NCBI GenBank assembly: GCA_900316075.1
Contig: ONBT01000021.1
Span: forward strand, 1-50,566
Origin: an uncultured Lachnospiraceae bacterium
GTDB taxonomy: Bacteria > Bacillota > Clostridia > Lachnospirales > Lachnospiraceae
DNA: 50,566 bases
Direction: 5' to 3'
The notes below the pieces were generated by a model. The model searched no databases and had not been told where the DNA came from. It saw only the letters and a list, made by a program, of their open reading frames with translations. This document shows positions 25,360 through 33,166 of the stretch, piece after piece (positions within the stretch are counted from its first letter, which is position 1; the number at the start of each line of letters is the position of its first letter). Both the position numbers and the translations under genes were made by a program.

Positions 25360-25473
25360 TTGCTTTTGAGTTTAGGTCACGCCCCGTCTCCTGTCAACCC
25401 AATTTTGAAATTCGTGGAATATAGCCAATTTTACGGCTCCTATTTTATGAATAATTCCCAGTTGATTTTTTGA

Positions 25474-25485
25474 GTAACCGGTTAT
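25474..25485. promoter_or_regulatory. LacI-type operator 2
   Basis: GTAACCGGTTAT, one mismatch from operator 1, in the shared intergenic region. Confidence 0.8.
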
Positions 25486-25518
25486 TTAATTATGAATATT
25501 AGTATCAAAACCGGGTGG

Positions 25519-25530
25519 TTAACCGGTTAC
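25519..25530. promoter_or_regulatory. LacI-type operator 3
   Basis: TTAACCGGTTAC, 86 bp before the LacI gene start. Centres of sites 2 and 3 are 45 bp apart and sites 1 and 2 are 126 bp apart (12 helical turns), which would allow looping. Confidence 0.8.
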
Positions 25531-25532
25531 GA

Positions 25533-25564
25533 GAAACGTTTTCAAAACTTTGAGAAACGTTTTC
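25533..25564. promoter_or_regulatory. Paired GAAACGTTTTC sites
   Basis: GAAACGTTTTC occurs at 25533-25543 and 25554-25564, 21 bp apart (two helical turns). The core AAACGTTT is palindromic and resembles CcpA/LacI-type sites. It lies between operator 3 and the regulator start. Confidence 0.65.
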
Positions 25565-25615
25565 ACGGATTTTGGAATTTGTAAATTTTGCAGATTTGAC
25601 TCAGGGAACGAAAAA

Positions 25616-26656
25616 ATGGCCAGAGAAAAGAATGAAAAAAACGTCACGTTCCAGGACATAGCGAACTACACGCGCTTTTCGAAGACGACGATTTCCCGCT
25701 ACTTCAACCATCCGGAATCCCTGGCGCCCGAGAACCGGGCGAAGATTGAGGAAGCCCTGCAGGCTTTACATTATAATGAAAACAAGGTGGCGCGGATTCT
25801 GGCCAACGGCCGGACCGAGTTCATCGGCCTCCTGACGCCCAATATCTACAACGGCTTCTATTCCATGATCACGGAGAAAATTCTGGCCACCTACGAGCGC
25901 TATGGCTACAAGTTCCTGGTCTTCTCCGGGGCGGAGAGCGAATCTGTTGAACGGAAATACATCCGGGAGCTCCTGGCCTACCAGGTGGAGGGCCTGATTG
26001 TCCTCTCCCACACGATTCCTTCGATGGAACTGGCCTCCTACGGCATTCCTCTGGTTTCCATCGAGCGGGAGGACCGCTACATTTCCTCGGTCAACACGGA
26101 CAACTACATGGGCGGGGTCCAGGCCACGGGCCTTCTGTACAAGAACGATTGTGACGTCTTTATACTAATTAATTCCCCCACGTCCCCCGACGTACCCGGA
26201 TTTGGGCGGGTGCGGGGTTTCCTGGACACCTGCGCCGAGCACCATCTCGAATACCGCATGGTCGAGTACCCCATGGGCCGGACCTATGACGACACCGTGA
26301 CTGCCGTGAAAAAGGCCCTGGAGCAGGAAGTCCTCGACGCCTTCCCCGGAAAGAAGAAGGGTATCTTCTGCCTCTCCGACACCTCGGCCATCATTGTTTT
26401 AAACCAGCTCTACCGCCGCTACGGAAAGCTGCCGGACGACTACCGCATCATCGGATTTGACAATACGCCGGCCTCCAGGGAGGCGGTCCTTCCGATTTCC
26501 ACCGTGGGCCAGCAGGCCGACACTCTGGTGGATACGGCCATGACCATCCTGACAGACCAGATCCGCATGAAGAAGGAAGGAAACGAAATCGACCTCAGCC
26601 GGCCCGTCCACGCTGTCATCCCGCCACGCCTCATCGCAAGGGCCACGACGGACTGA
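25616..26656 (+). CDS. LacI-family transcriptional repressor
   Basis: A 346-residue regulator: N-terminal helix-turn-helix (VTFQDIANYTRFSKTTISRY, residues about 9-28) with hinge helix (NKVARILANGRTEFIGLL), then a periplasmic-binding-protein-like sugar-binding domain (GVQATGLLYKNDCDVFIL, YRIIGFDNTPASREAVLPIS). It is divergent from the sugar ABC operon, and three AACCGGTT palindromes lie between them, so it most likely represses both that operon and itself until sugar is present. ATG 25616 follows a modest AGGGAA site; the longer reading runs through the operators and is rejected. Confidence 0.9.
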   Translation: MAREKNEKNVTFQDIANYTRFSKTTISRYFNHPESLAPENRAKIEEALQALHYNENKVARILANGRTEFIGLLTPNIYNGFYSMITEKILATYERYGYKFLVFSGAESESVERKYIRELLAYQVEGLIVLSHTIPSMELASYGIPLVSIEREDRYISSVNTDNYMGGVQATGLLYKNDCDVFILINSPTSPDVPGFGRVRGFLDTCAEHHLEYRMVEYPMGRTYDDTVTAVKKALEQEVLDAFPGKKKGIFCLSDTSAIIVLNQLYRRYGKLPDDYRIIGFDNTPASREAVLPISTVGQQADTLVDTAMTILTDQIRMKKEGNEIDLSRPVHAVIPPRLIARATTD

Positions 26657-26692
26657 GGCTTTAGGGCAAAAGTCTCTGGAGGGCATGTTTGC

Positions 26693-26861
26693 TGCAAATG
26701 GCATCCGTTTTCAAAAGAAATGGTCTAAAAACCAAGTATATTTTACAAACGGCATCCATTTTTTAAAGGGAAAAGTGTAAAAATCAGGTGTTTTTTACAA
26801 ATAGCATCTATATTTCAAAAGAAAATGTCAAAAAAATCAGGTGTTTTTACAAATGGCATCC
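26693..26861 (+). repeat. 52-bp-period motif array before the kinase gene
   Basis: Four copies of TRCAAAYGGCAYCC-like motif start at 26693, 26744, 26796 and 26848 (spacings 51, 52, 52 bp). Copies 3 and 4 are preceded by GGTGTTTT(T). The DNA between is A/T-rich and less conserved. The last copy ends 4 bp before the AAGGAG site of the next gene. The same motif and period recur before glgB (45755-45974). Confidence 0.85.
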
Positions 26862-26877
26862 TTGCAAAGGAGTTTTG

Positions 26878-27873
26878 ATGAATAGAGATTACGACAGAAT
26901 AGAATTTGCAGAAGACCGGAAGCGGGAGGTCATGGAAACCCTCTTCGGGGTGGATGCTGCCCGTCTGGCTCCGGCCCCGGGCCAGGACATTCCCGGCGGG
27001 GACATGCCCGGCGACATCACGGACATCAATGAAGAGGCCATCGCCGCCGCCGTGAAACTCTTTCCCACCCTGCAGGACAAGATCCTCCAGGGCATAGCAG
27101 ATAACCCCTACGGCCGCTGCGTCGTCTCCATCAGCGGGGGCTCGGGCTCCGGAAAGACCTGCTCCGCCGCCATTCTGGCCTACATCCTGAATTCGGCCGG
27201 CATTGAGACCTACACGATGAGCGGGGACAACTACGCCCACCGGATTCCCCACGAGAACGACGAGGGCCGCCAGCGGGTCTTCCGTCATAACGGCGTCCGG
27301 GCCGTGGTCGACGCCCGCCTGGCCGAGGATCCCAAGGTCTTTGAAGAGATCATGGCCTTTCAGCTGGAAGAAAATGAAAATGGTCACGCCGAGCCGCCGG
27401 CCGGAGCCGAGTGGTTCGACACCTATATCGACGGCGGGAAAAAAGCCCTGAAGCGGCACCTGGCTACTCCCCACGAACAGAATTTCAACGAGATCAATGA
27501 CGTCATCTCCGCCTTCCGCGACGGAGCCCGGGAAATCTGGATGCGGCGCATGGGCCGGGATACCACGGCCTTCTGGTATGAAAACAGGGACTTTTCGAAG
27601 ACCTCAGTCCTGATTCTCGAATGGACCCTGGGCCTGTCCCGCTACCTCACCGGCATTGACGTACCGGTCTATATTGAAACAACGCCCGAAGAGACCTACG
27701 CCTCCCGCATCGCCCGGGGCCGGGATAGTAACGCTCGGACCGACCTCATCCAGGCCGTCATCGAAATCGAGCAGGGCCTTCTGATGCGGGATGTCCCGCG
27801 GGCTTCCATCATCTCTACCCGGGATGGAAGCGTGCTGACGCTTGACGAGTGGAAGGTAAGGCACGAAAAGTGA
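26878..27873 (+). CDS. P-loop kinase of the uridine kinase/phosphoribulokinase class
   Basis: A 331-residue protein with Walker A GGSGSGKT at residues 87-94 after SIS, and a following MSGDNYAHRIPHENDEGRQR segment typical of uridine kinase-like enzymes, in which the Asp binds the acceptor. The C-terminal part (SVLILEWTLGLSRYLTGIDV, YIETTPEETYASRIARGRDS) fits the same fold. The substrate is unknown; placement before a sucrose-phosphorylase-type gene and after a sugar regulator suggests a sugar or nucleoside. ATG 26878 is supported by AAAGGAG 7 bases before it. The four-copy motif array directly upstream is probably its control region. Confidence 0.75.
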   Translation: MNRDYDRIEFAEDRKREVMETLFGVDAARLAPAPGQDIPGGDMPGDITDINEEAIAAAVKLFPTLQDKILQGIADNPYGRCVVSISGGSGSGKTCSAAILAYILNSAGIETYTMSGDNYAHRIPHENDEGRQRVFRHNGVRAVVDARLAEDPKVFEEIMAFQLEENENGHAEPPAGAEWFDTYIDGGKKALKRHLATPHEQNFNEINDVISAFRDGAREIWMRRMGRDTTAFWYENRDFSKTSVLILEWTLGLSRYLTGIDVPVYIETTPEETYASRIARGRDSNARTDLIQAVIEIEQGLLMRDVPRASIISTRDGSVLTLDEWKVRHEK

Positions 27874-27933
27874 CTGCGCAGAAGCAATTGTAAAATCCTG
27901 TAAAATTCCGTAAGAATCGATTCACTTTTATTA

Positions 27934-27941
27934 AGCGCTTT
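27934..27941. promoter_or_regulatory. Possible LacI-like half-palindrome
   Basis: AAGCGCTT palindrome within TTAAGCGCTTTTAA, 138 bp before the phosphorylase gene. The gap 27874-28078 otherwise shows no gene or clear promoter. Confidence 0.3.
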
Positions 27942-28078
27942 TAACCCCCTGAGATTCGACAATCCGATTTTGCCTGTATGACATCAAATGAGATAGGACT
28001 CACTGCAGTTACACGTCTCTAATTTCCAAAATACACTGATTGAAACAGACCATAAAAAACAAGTGCGGAGGACATGAA

Positions 28079-29584
28079 ATGCCAGAAACAAAATACGTGG
28101 ACAACGGGCCCATGCTGAACGCCTACCCGGACAGTGTCGGGGGCCGGCTTTCGGAGATGGTGAAGTTCCTCAAAACCGACGCCGCGAAGGACGCCTTCCA
28201 GTCCTTCTACATCCTGCCCTCCCTCTACCACAGCGACCTGGACCGGGGCTTTTCAGTCATTGATTACGATATTAATGAAGAGCTCGCTACAGCGCAGGAT
28301 TTGAAGGACCTGCAGGAAATCCCGGTAAACCTGAAGCTCGATATTATTCTGAATCATGCATCCGTGCAGTCACCGCAATTCCAGGATTTGCTGAAGAATG
28401 GAAAAGCTTCGGAATATGCGGACTTCTTCATCGACTGGAACGAGTTCTGGAAGGGCCACGGGCAGATGACGCCCGGGGGCTACATCCAGCCGGACGCGGA
28501 CCTCATCAAGGACATGTTTTTCCGCAAGCCAGGCCTGCCGATTCTGATGGTGCAGATGCCGGACGGAAGCGAGGTGCCCTACTGGAACACCTTCTACCAG
28601 GAAGTCTGGGAAGAGGACGGGGTTCGGAAATACCTGGGCCAGATGGACCTCAATATCAATTCCCCGAAAGTCTGGGACTTCTACAAGGCGACGCTTGAAA
28701 AACTGGCCGGCTACGGGGCCCGGATTGTCCGCCTCGACGCCTTCGCCTACGCGCCCAAAGCCGTCGGCCGGAAGAACTTCCTGAACGAGCCTGAGACCTG
28801 GGAGCTGCTCGACAAAATCAAAGGCATCGCGGAACCCCTGGGCCTTACATTACTCCCTGAAATCCACGACGCCTATGAAAAGAAAATCTACAAAAAAGTC
28901 GCGGACAAGGGCTATTTCACCTACGACTTCTTCCTTCCCGGGCTCCTGATCGACGCCATCGACCGGGCCGACCCGTCCAGACTCCTTCTCTGGGCGAGAG
29001 AGCTTTATGAGAATAATATAAAGACCGTCAATATGCTGGGCTGCCACGACGGGATACCCGTATTGGATTTAAAGGGACTGCTCTCAGACGACGAGATTCA
29101 GGCCCTGATTGACCGCATCGTAGCGCGCGGCGGCATGATCAAGAACCTCCACGGGCAGAAGAACGTCTACTACCAGGTCAACGCCACCTACTACAGCGCC
29201 CTGGGCGAGGACGACCGGGCGCTTGCACTCTCTCGCGCCATCCAGCTTTTCATGCCCGGCAAGCCCCAGATCTGGTACCTGGACCTCTTCGCCGGAACCA
29301 ACGACTACGAAGCCGTGAAACGGGCGGGCGAGGCCGGCCACAAGGAAATCAACCGGACCAATCTTTCGGCCGCGGACGTCGAAGCCGCCCTGAAAAAGGA
29401 CGTAGTCAAAGAACAGCTGGACCTCCTCCGCTTCCGCAACACCTGCCCGGCCTTCGGCTTTGACAGCACTTTCTCCTGCGAAAGCGACGGCAGTACCCTC
29501 ACCATGCAGTGGGAAAAGGACGGCCACACCGCCATCCTTGAGGCGGACCTGGCGGCAAAGGCGTATCGGATTTCGTCGAAGTAA
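28079..29584 (+). CDS. GH13 sucrose phosphorylase-type enzyme
   Basis: A 501-residue GH13 subfamily 18 enzyme that transfers glucose from sucrose or a related glucoside to phosphate, giving glucose-1-phosphate. The catalytic set is visible: nucleophile Asp220 in RIVRLDAFAY, acid/base Glu261 in LLPEIHDAY and Asp324 in LGCHDGIPVLD. No signal peptide, so cytoplasmic. GGAGG lies 7 bases before ATG 28079. Sucrose phosphorylase and glucosylglycerate phosphorylase cannot be separated by eye. Its product can feed the glycogen pathway that includes glgB at 46 kb. Confidence 0.85.
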   Translation: MPETKYVDNGPMLNAYPDSVGGRLSEMVKFLKTDAAKDAFQSFYILPSLYHSDLDRGFSVIDYDINEELATAQDLKDLQEIPVNLKLDIILNHASVQSPQFQDLLKNGKASEYADFFIDWNEFWKGHGQMTPGGYIQPDADLIKDMFFRKPGLPILMVQMPDGSEVPYWNTFYQEVWEEDGVRKYLGQMDLNINSPKVWDFYKATLEKLAGYGARIVRLDAFAYAPKAVGRKNFLNEPETWELLDKIKGIAEPLGLTLLPEIHDAYEKKIYKKVADKGYFTYDFFLPGLLIDAIDRADPSRLLLWARELYENNIKTVNMLGCHDGIPVLDLKGLLSDDEIQALIDRIVARGGMIKNLHGQKNVYYQVNATYYSALGEDDRALALSRAIQLFMPGKPQIWYLDLFAGTNDYEAVKRAGEAGHKEINRTNLSAADVEAALKKDVVKEQLDLLRFRNTCPAFGFDSTFSCESDGSTLTMQWEKDGHTAILEADLAAKAYRISSK

Positions 29585-29662
29585 GAATTCTTATTACCTG
29601 CCTGCGTTGGGCGCATAGCTTGTTTCAGGACAAAAGCAGCCCCCTGTCGATACCAGTTTAGG

Positions 29663-30033
29663 CGGCCCTTTCAGTGCCACTTCGCTGCCTCCCTTTCAGA
29701 AAGGCCGTGCGGCACTCGCTCCTGCTGGTCCTTCTGCCCGAATTTTCCCGCACCTGGCTGTCGCCTTCGAAAATGTGACTTTAGCAAGAGCCGGCAGAAC
29801 CAATTCCGCGGAAAAGAAGGGAATCCCGCCGGTCGCCCTGCCGGTCTACGGACCGCTGCGGCGCCCGTCGGGACCCCCTTCTTTTCCTGCTTACCCTTAC
29901 CTCAGGCCAGGCTCTTGAATACTCACATTTTGTTCAGGCGGGTTTGGCCACACACCAAATTTCCACGCCGGACCTGCAGGAGTCTCGAGCCTTCGGCTCC
30001 CCCTTCAGCCTTGCTGACCGGCAGAAAAGCGCA
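29663..30033 (-). repeat. Long-hairpin repeat, left copy
   Basis: This is the reverse complement of 31653-32013 at about 90% identity by eye. Shared blocks include AAAATGTGAGTATTCAAGAG, GGAAAAGAAGGG and GGCTCTTGCTAAAGTCACAT. Each copy is itself an imperfect palindrome. It has no coding capacity that I trust, no transposase and no IS family match that I recognise. It bounds the phage remnant island on the left, 78 bp after the phosphorylase gene. Confidence 0.88.
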
Positions 30034-30138
30034 GGGACTGTATCCGATGGTTTTCTTACTCTCATTTCAGGCTTCCGGGCGACTGCAAAAAGTGAAAATG
30101 GACCCGCATACAGCAGGTCCATCACTTCCAATGTGGAA

Positions 30139-30290
30139 TCACTTGGCCGACATCAGTTTTGAATAATCCAGATGATTCTTTCTGGCATACTTCAGAAAAA
30201 CCATCTCCCGGACACTCACGCGCATCTGATGTTCCAGCGGCTCTCCATACTTAGCTTTTCTTCCAGCCCAATAAAGTTATCACTGGCCAT
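30139..30290 (-). pseudogene. Small phage-associated gene with frameshift
   Basis: From ATG 30290 the minus strand reads MASDNFIGLEEKLS, then a one-base shift leads to KYGEPLEHQMRVSVREMVFL and KYARKNHLDYSKLMSAK before TGA. Joined, this would be a sensible protein of about 50 residues. The family is unknown. Its start overlaps the end of the portal fragment. Confidence 0.5.
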
Positions 30291-30438
30291 AATCCAGCGA
30301 CGTCCGCTCGTTTACGGTCTTCCCGGCAATAGACCCTCCGAAGTACACCTGATAGGCACTCCCCGCCGTCCCGTCCTTGACCCCCGGCAGCCCTGCCCGC
30401 CCGGGCTTATCCCGACTCTTAAATAGTTTCAGAATCAT
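30280..30438 (-). pseudogene. N-terminal fragment of a phage portal protein
   Basis: The 52-codon reading frame begins MILKLFKSRDKPGR and carries AYQVYFGGSIAGKTVNERTS, the N-terminal signature of HK97-type portal proteins, then stops at LDYGQ where some 350 more residues are expected. It follows the terminase fragment on the same strand, the normal order in phage packaging modules. Confidence 0.65.
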
Positions 30439-30461
30439 TCTCACCCCCTAAAAATCCGCAT

Positions 30462-30491
30462 CAAAAAAGCACCCCCGCCCGGGGATGCTTT
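30462..30491 (-). terminator. Terminator of the PH-domain gene
   Basis: On the minus strand AAAGCATCCCCGGGCGGGGGTGCTTTTTT forms a strong hairpin with U-tract, 29 bp past the stop. Confidence 0.9.
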
Positions 30492-30519
30492 AGAAAGCCT
30501 TTGAAATTATTGGTCCCGT

Positions 30520-30912
30520 TTACAGGACATATGAAGCAATCAGATGGCTGAGCATTTTCATATCGACATTTGCCTTAAAATCGAGCTGAATTGCAGCACC
30601 ACCAATCATCTTCAAGGTCAGTTCACTATCAATATCCAGCATGCCCGCCGTCTCAACCGCAAAGCTCTCAACCTTGCTGTACGGATAGGACATATAGGCA
30701 ACTTTCTTTCCTGTGATTCCCTGCACATTGATGGCTATCAGCCGCTTGTCTGTGAAAACAGCCTGATCACGAATGGTCTTAAATGCGGCCACATACTTTT
30801 CGCCGTCAAGCAATAAATCATTGACTTCAGGCCGGATTTCCTCAAGCTTAATGGCCTGCAGGTTCATAAGATTGGCATCCTGACGGATTCCGGAATTCAA
30901 CGAATCTGGCAT
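30520..30912 (-). CDS. Bacterial PH-domain protein
   Basis: A 130-residue intact protein with a bacterial pleckstrin-homology fold (residues about 25-130): YVAAFKTIRDQAVFTDKRLI, NVQGITGKKVAYMSYPYSKV and ESFAVETAGMLDIDSELTLK are typical of the YvbH/bPH group often found in phages and elements. AGGAGG precedes the ATG, and it has its own promoter with an operator-like palindrome and its own terminator. It is the only healthy gene between two phage fragments, so it is likely a cargo gene that escaped decay. Its function is unknown; related domains bind membranes or proteins. Confidence 0.82.
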   Translation of the reverse strand: MPDSLNSGIRQDANLMNLQAIKLEEIRPEVNDLLLDGEKYVAAFKTIRDQAVFTDKRLIAINVQGITGKKVAYMSYPYSKVESFAVETAGMLDIDSELTLKMIGGAAIQLDFKANVDMKMLSHLIASYVL

Positions 30913-30951
30913 AGTTTACCTCCTCCAGATATATTGCACAGAACCTTCCTG

Positions 30952-30988
30952 CTACGGGAATTATAGTCCCGTAGAAATACCTATGCAA
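30952..30988 (-). promoter_or_regulatory. Promoter and operator of the PH-domain gene
   Basis: Minus-strand promoter TTGCAT (30988-30983), 17-bp spacer, TATAAT (30965-30960). A perfect 8-bp inverted repeat, CTACGGGA (30952-30959) and TCCCGTAG (30967-30974), is centred on the -10 box and would let a repressor block the polymerase. Confidence 0.75.
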
Positions 30989-31035
30989 TCTGAAAAGGCG
31001 AAAAATGCCATACCACAGGTTCCGACAAAAGCCCC

Positions 31036-31452
31036 TTATATGAAAAGTATTCCCCTGCTGTCATACACCGATTCCTGTTCTCCCTCATGCCGGATTGCCC
31101 GGTCCAAGGCCATTACTGTCGCAACAGCCGGATCGATTCGTTCCGTGGATTTTTCCTTGTCCATCTTGATATTGCCGGCCGGGTCCTGACGAACAAAAAC
31201 ATTATCCATACACCAGCGAAGGACAGGATGCCCGCCGTGAGCAATGCGCTGCTCGAGCGTGAGCTTCATAAGCTCCTTGGTGGGCGGGCTCATGTCCTTA
31301 TATCCCTGTCCGAAAGGCACAACGGTCAGCCCCATTCCTTCAAGATCCTGTACCATCTGCGTCGCGCCCCATCGGTCGAAGGCAATCTCCCGAATATGAT
31401 ATTTTTCACTCAGATCTTCAATGAATTTCTCAATGAAGCCGTAGTGCAGCAC
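31036..31452 (-). pseudogene. C-terminal fragment of phage terminase large subunit
   Basis: The 138-codon frame carries HYGFIEKFIEDLSEKYHIRE, AFDRWGATQMVQDLEGMG, SPPTKELMKLTLEQRIAHGG and KSTERIDPAVATVMALDRAI, the nuclease half of Terminase_1-type large subunits. The ATPase half is missing: upstream in this frame there is a stop within 12 bases, and the sequence turns into a lysozyme gene start in another frame. It is therefore a fragment, not a functional gene. Confidence 0.82.
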
Positions 31453-31549
31453 ATTCCCTCTTCACCTTCCCCGGATCATACCCGGCCGCCTTCACCTGGG
31501 CAAAGTCCACCGTGCCCTGCCACTTGGAAACGTCAATCCCCTTCATCAT
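31430..31549 (-). pseudogene. N-terminal fragment of a GH25 lysozyme gene
   Basis: From ATG 31549 the minus strand reads MMKGIDVSKWQGTVDFAQVK then AAGYD, the classic start of GH25 muramidases (phage endolysins). After AAGYD it departs into PGKVKREC and ends at a stop out of frame with the terminase fragment. The junction shows a deletion that fused the lysis gene start to the packaging gene end. Confidence 0.7.
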
Positions 31550-31594
31550 GCCATATCCCCTTCATCATGCCATATTCCCTTCATCATGCCATAT
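31538..31594 (+). repeat. 19-bp tandem repeat, three copies
   Basis: Unit CCCCTTCATCATGCCATAT at 31538-31556, 31557-31575 and 31576-31594 (one mismatch). It lies over the start codon of the lysozyme fragment. Confidence 0.9.
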
Positions 31595-31652
31595 CCCCTT
31601 CCGAACGCCTTCAGAGCCCTGCAAGGAGCAGTCCCCTTCCTACCGCCCCGCC

Positions 31653-32033
31653 CCCTGCGCGAGCTGCCGGTCAGCAAGGCTTCCGGGGGAGCCGAAGGCA
31701 CGAGACTCCTGCAGGTCCGGCGTGGAAATTTGGTGAGTGGCCAAACTCGCCTGAACAAAATGTGAGTATTCAAGAGCCTGGCCTGATGCAAGAGTAAGCA
31801 GGAAAAGAAGGGGGCCCCGACGGACGCCGCAGCGGCCCGTAGGCCGGCAGGGCGGACGGCGGGACTCCCTTCTTTTCCGCGGGATTCGTACGGCCGGCTC
31901 TTGCTAAAGTCACATTTTCGAAGGCGACAGCCAGGTGCGGGAAAATTCGGGCAGAAGGACCAGCAGGAGCGAGTTCTGGGAAGAAGGCAGCGAAGTGCCA
32001 CTGAAAGGGCCGCTTCGAATGCGTTTTCATCGA
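31653..32033 (+). repeat. Long-hairpin repeat, right copy
   Basis: Inverted copy of 29663-30033. Internal dyad symmetry around 31838: AAAATGTGA 31757 with TCACATTTT 31910; CAAGAGCC 31771 with GGCTCTTG 31896; GGAAAAGAAGGG 31801 with CCCTTCTTTTCC 31867. The outer end (31979-32033) matches window bases 1-55. The internal symmetry points to a MITE-like non-autonomous element or a large structured RNA. Confidence 0.88.
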
Positions 32034-32068
32034 ATACTCCACTTCAATGCCAGAAGAAGTAAAACATG

Positions 32069-32112
32069 GACAATCCCCCGCCCGGTAATGGACGGGGGGT
32101 TGTCTATCTTTT
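32069..32112 (+). terminator. Hairpin after the repeat, before moxR
   Basis: GACAATCCCCCG pairs with CGGGGGGTTGTC (12 bp, 12-base loop), followed by TATCTTTTC. It insulates the operon from the island. Confidence 0.65.
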
Positions 32113-32206
32113 CAGGCCTTTGTGTGATATGGTGAAGGCGGCTTTTGAATATTCTATCATGCAGTACAGCATCTTTCGGTTTGCGAGACGACAGGGAGGA
32201 AAGACA

Positions 32207-33166
32207 GTGGCTACGGCAGAAGAAGTGAAGGAACAGCTTCAGAGAGTGACGGATGCGGTCGGGTCCGTCTTCTTCGGGAAGGAAGAGGAAATCCGGGAAA
32301 TTCTCCTGGGCCTCGTGGCCAACGGCCATGTCCTTCTGGAAGACCTGCCCGGGACCGGGAAGACGACCCTGGCCGTGGCCTTTTCGAAGGTTCTGTCCCT
32401 TGATTACCGCCGGGTCCAGTTCACGCCGGACCTTCTGCCCTCCGACCTCACCGGCTTTTCGGTCTATGACCCGGAGAGGAAGGAGTTTGTCTACCGGGAG
32501 GGGGCCGTGTTTACGAACCTCCTGCTGGCGGATGAGATCAACCGGACCTCCCCCAAGACCCAGGCGGCTTTGCTCGAAGTCATGGAAGAGCGCCAGGTCA
32601 CGGTCGAAGGCACGACCCGGCCCCTTTCTGCCCCCTTCCTTGTCATCGGGACCCAGAACCCCGCCGGGGCCGTGGGGACGGAGCTTCTGCCGGAAGCGGA
32701 AATCGACCGCTTCATGATTTCCATGTCCATCGGCTATCCGGACGAGGCGGCGGAAGTCCGCATGGCGGAAGCGGTCGGGGCGGAGTCCCCGCTGAAGGGC
32801 CTGAATAGCGTCCTTTCCAAAGAAGACTTCCTGCAGGTTCAGGAAGCGGCAGCAGGCGTGACGATTTCGGACCAGGTCATGGCCTACCTTGTCCGCCTGG
32901 TACGGACAGTCCGGGAGAGCGAAAATGTCGAGGCCGGGGCCGGCCCCCGGGCCACGATTTCCCTGGTCCGTATGGCTTGCGCGTCCGCGCTCGCAGACGG
33001 ACGGGCCTTCGTGATTCCGGAAGACGTGCGGGACCAGGCGCTCTATGTTCTCCGCCACCGGGTCCGACTCTCGAAGGCGGCCCGGGCAAAGGACCTCTCG
33101 AAAGAAGACGTCCTTCAGGCAATCGTGGATTCCGTCAAGGCGCCTGCCCCGGGAGCCCGGAAATGA
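32207..33166 (+). CDS. MoxR-family AAA ATPase
   Basis: A 319-residue AAA+ ATPase: Walker A in LPGTGKTTL (residues 47-55), Walker B LLLADEIN (105-112), then RTSPKTQAALLEVMEERQVT typical of MoxR. MoxR proteins act as chaperones that mature partner proteins and nearly always stand beside DUF58 and transglutaminase-like membrane genes, as here. The start is GTG 32207 with GGGAGGA 6 bases before it. Its stop overlaps the DUF58 start (ATGA). Confidence 0.92.
   Translation: MATAEEVKEQLQRVTDAVGSVFFGKEEEIREILLGLVANGHVLLEDLPGTGKTTLAVAFSKVLSLDYRRVQFTPDLLPSDLTGFSVYDPERKEFVYREGAVFTNLLLADEINRTSPKTQAALLEVMEERQVTVEGTTRPLSAPFLVIGTQNPAGAVGTELLPEAEIDRFMISMSIGYPDEAAEVRMAEAVGAESPLKGLNSVLSKEDFLQVQEAAAGVTISDQVMAYLVRLVRTVRESENVEAGAGPRATISLVRMACASALADGRAFVIPEDVRDQALYVLRHRVRLSKAARAKDLSKEDVLQAIVDSVKAPAPGARK

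Noticed and set aside
26701-26878. Short frames starting at ATGGCATCC within array motifs, as leader peptides.
   Set aside because: The ATG is not kept in all copies (several read ACGG), so the motif is not built around a start codon; only the last copy is kept as a side note.
29885-30170. Short frames within the left hairpin repeat.
   Set aside because: The copies differ by frame-breaking changes and the element is palindromic, so coding is unlikely.
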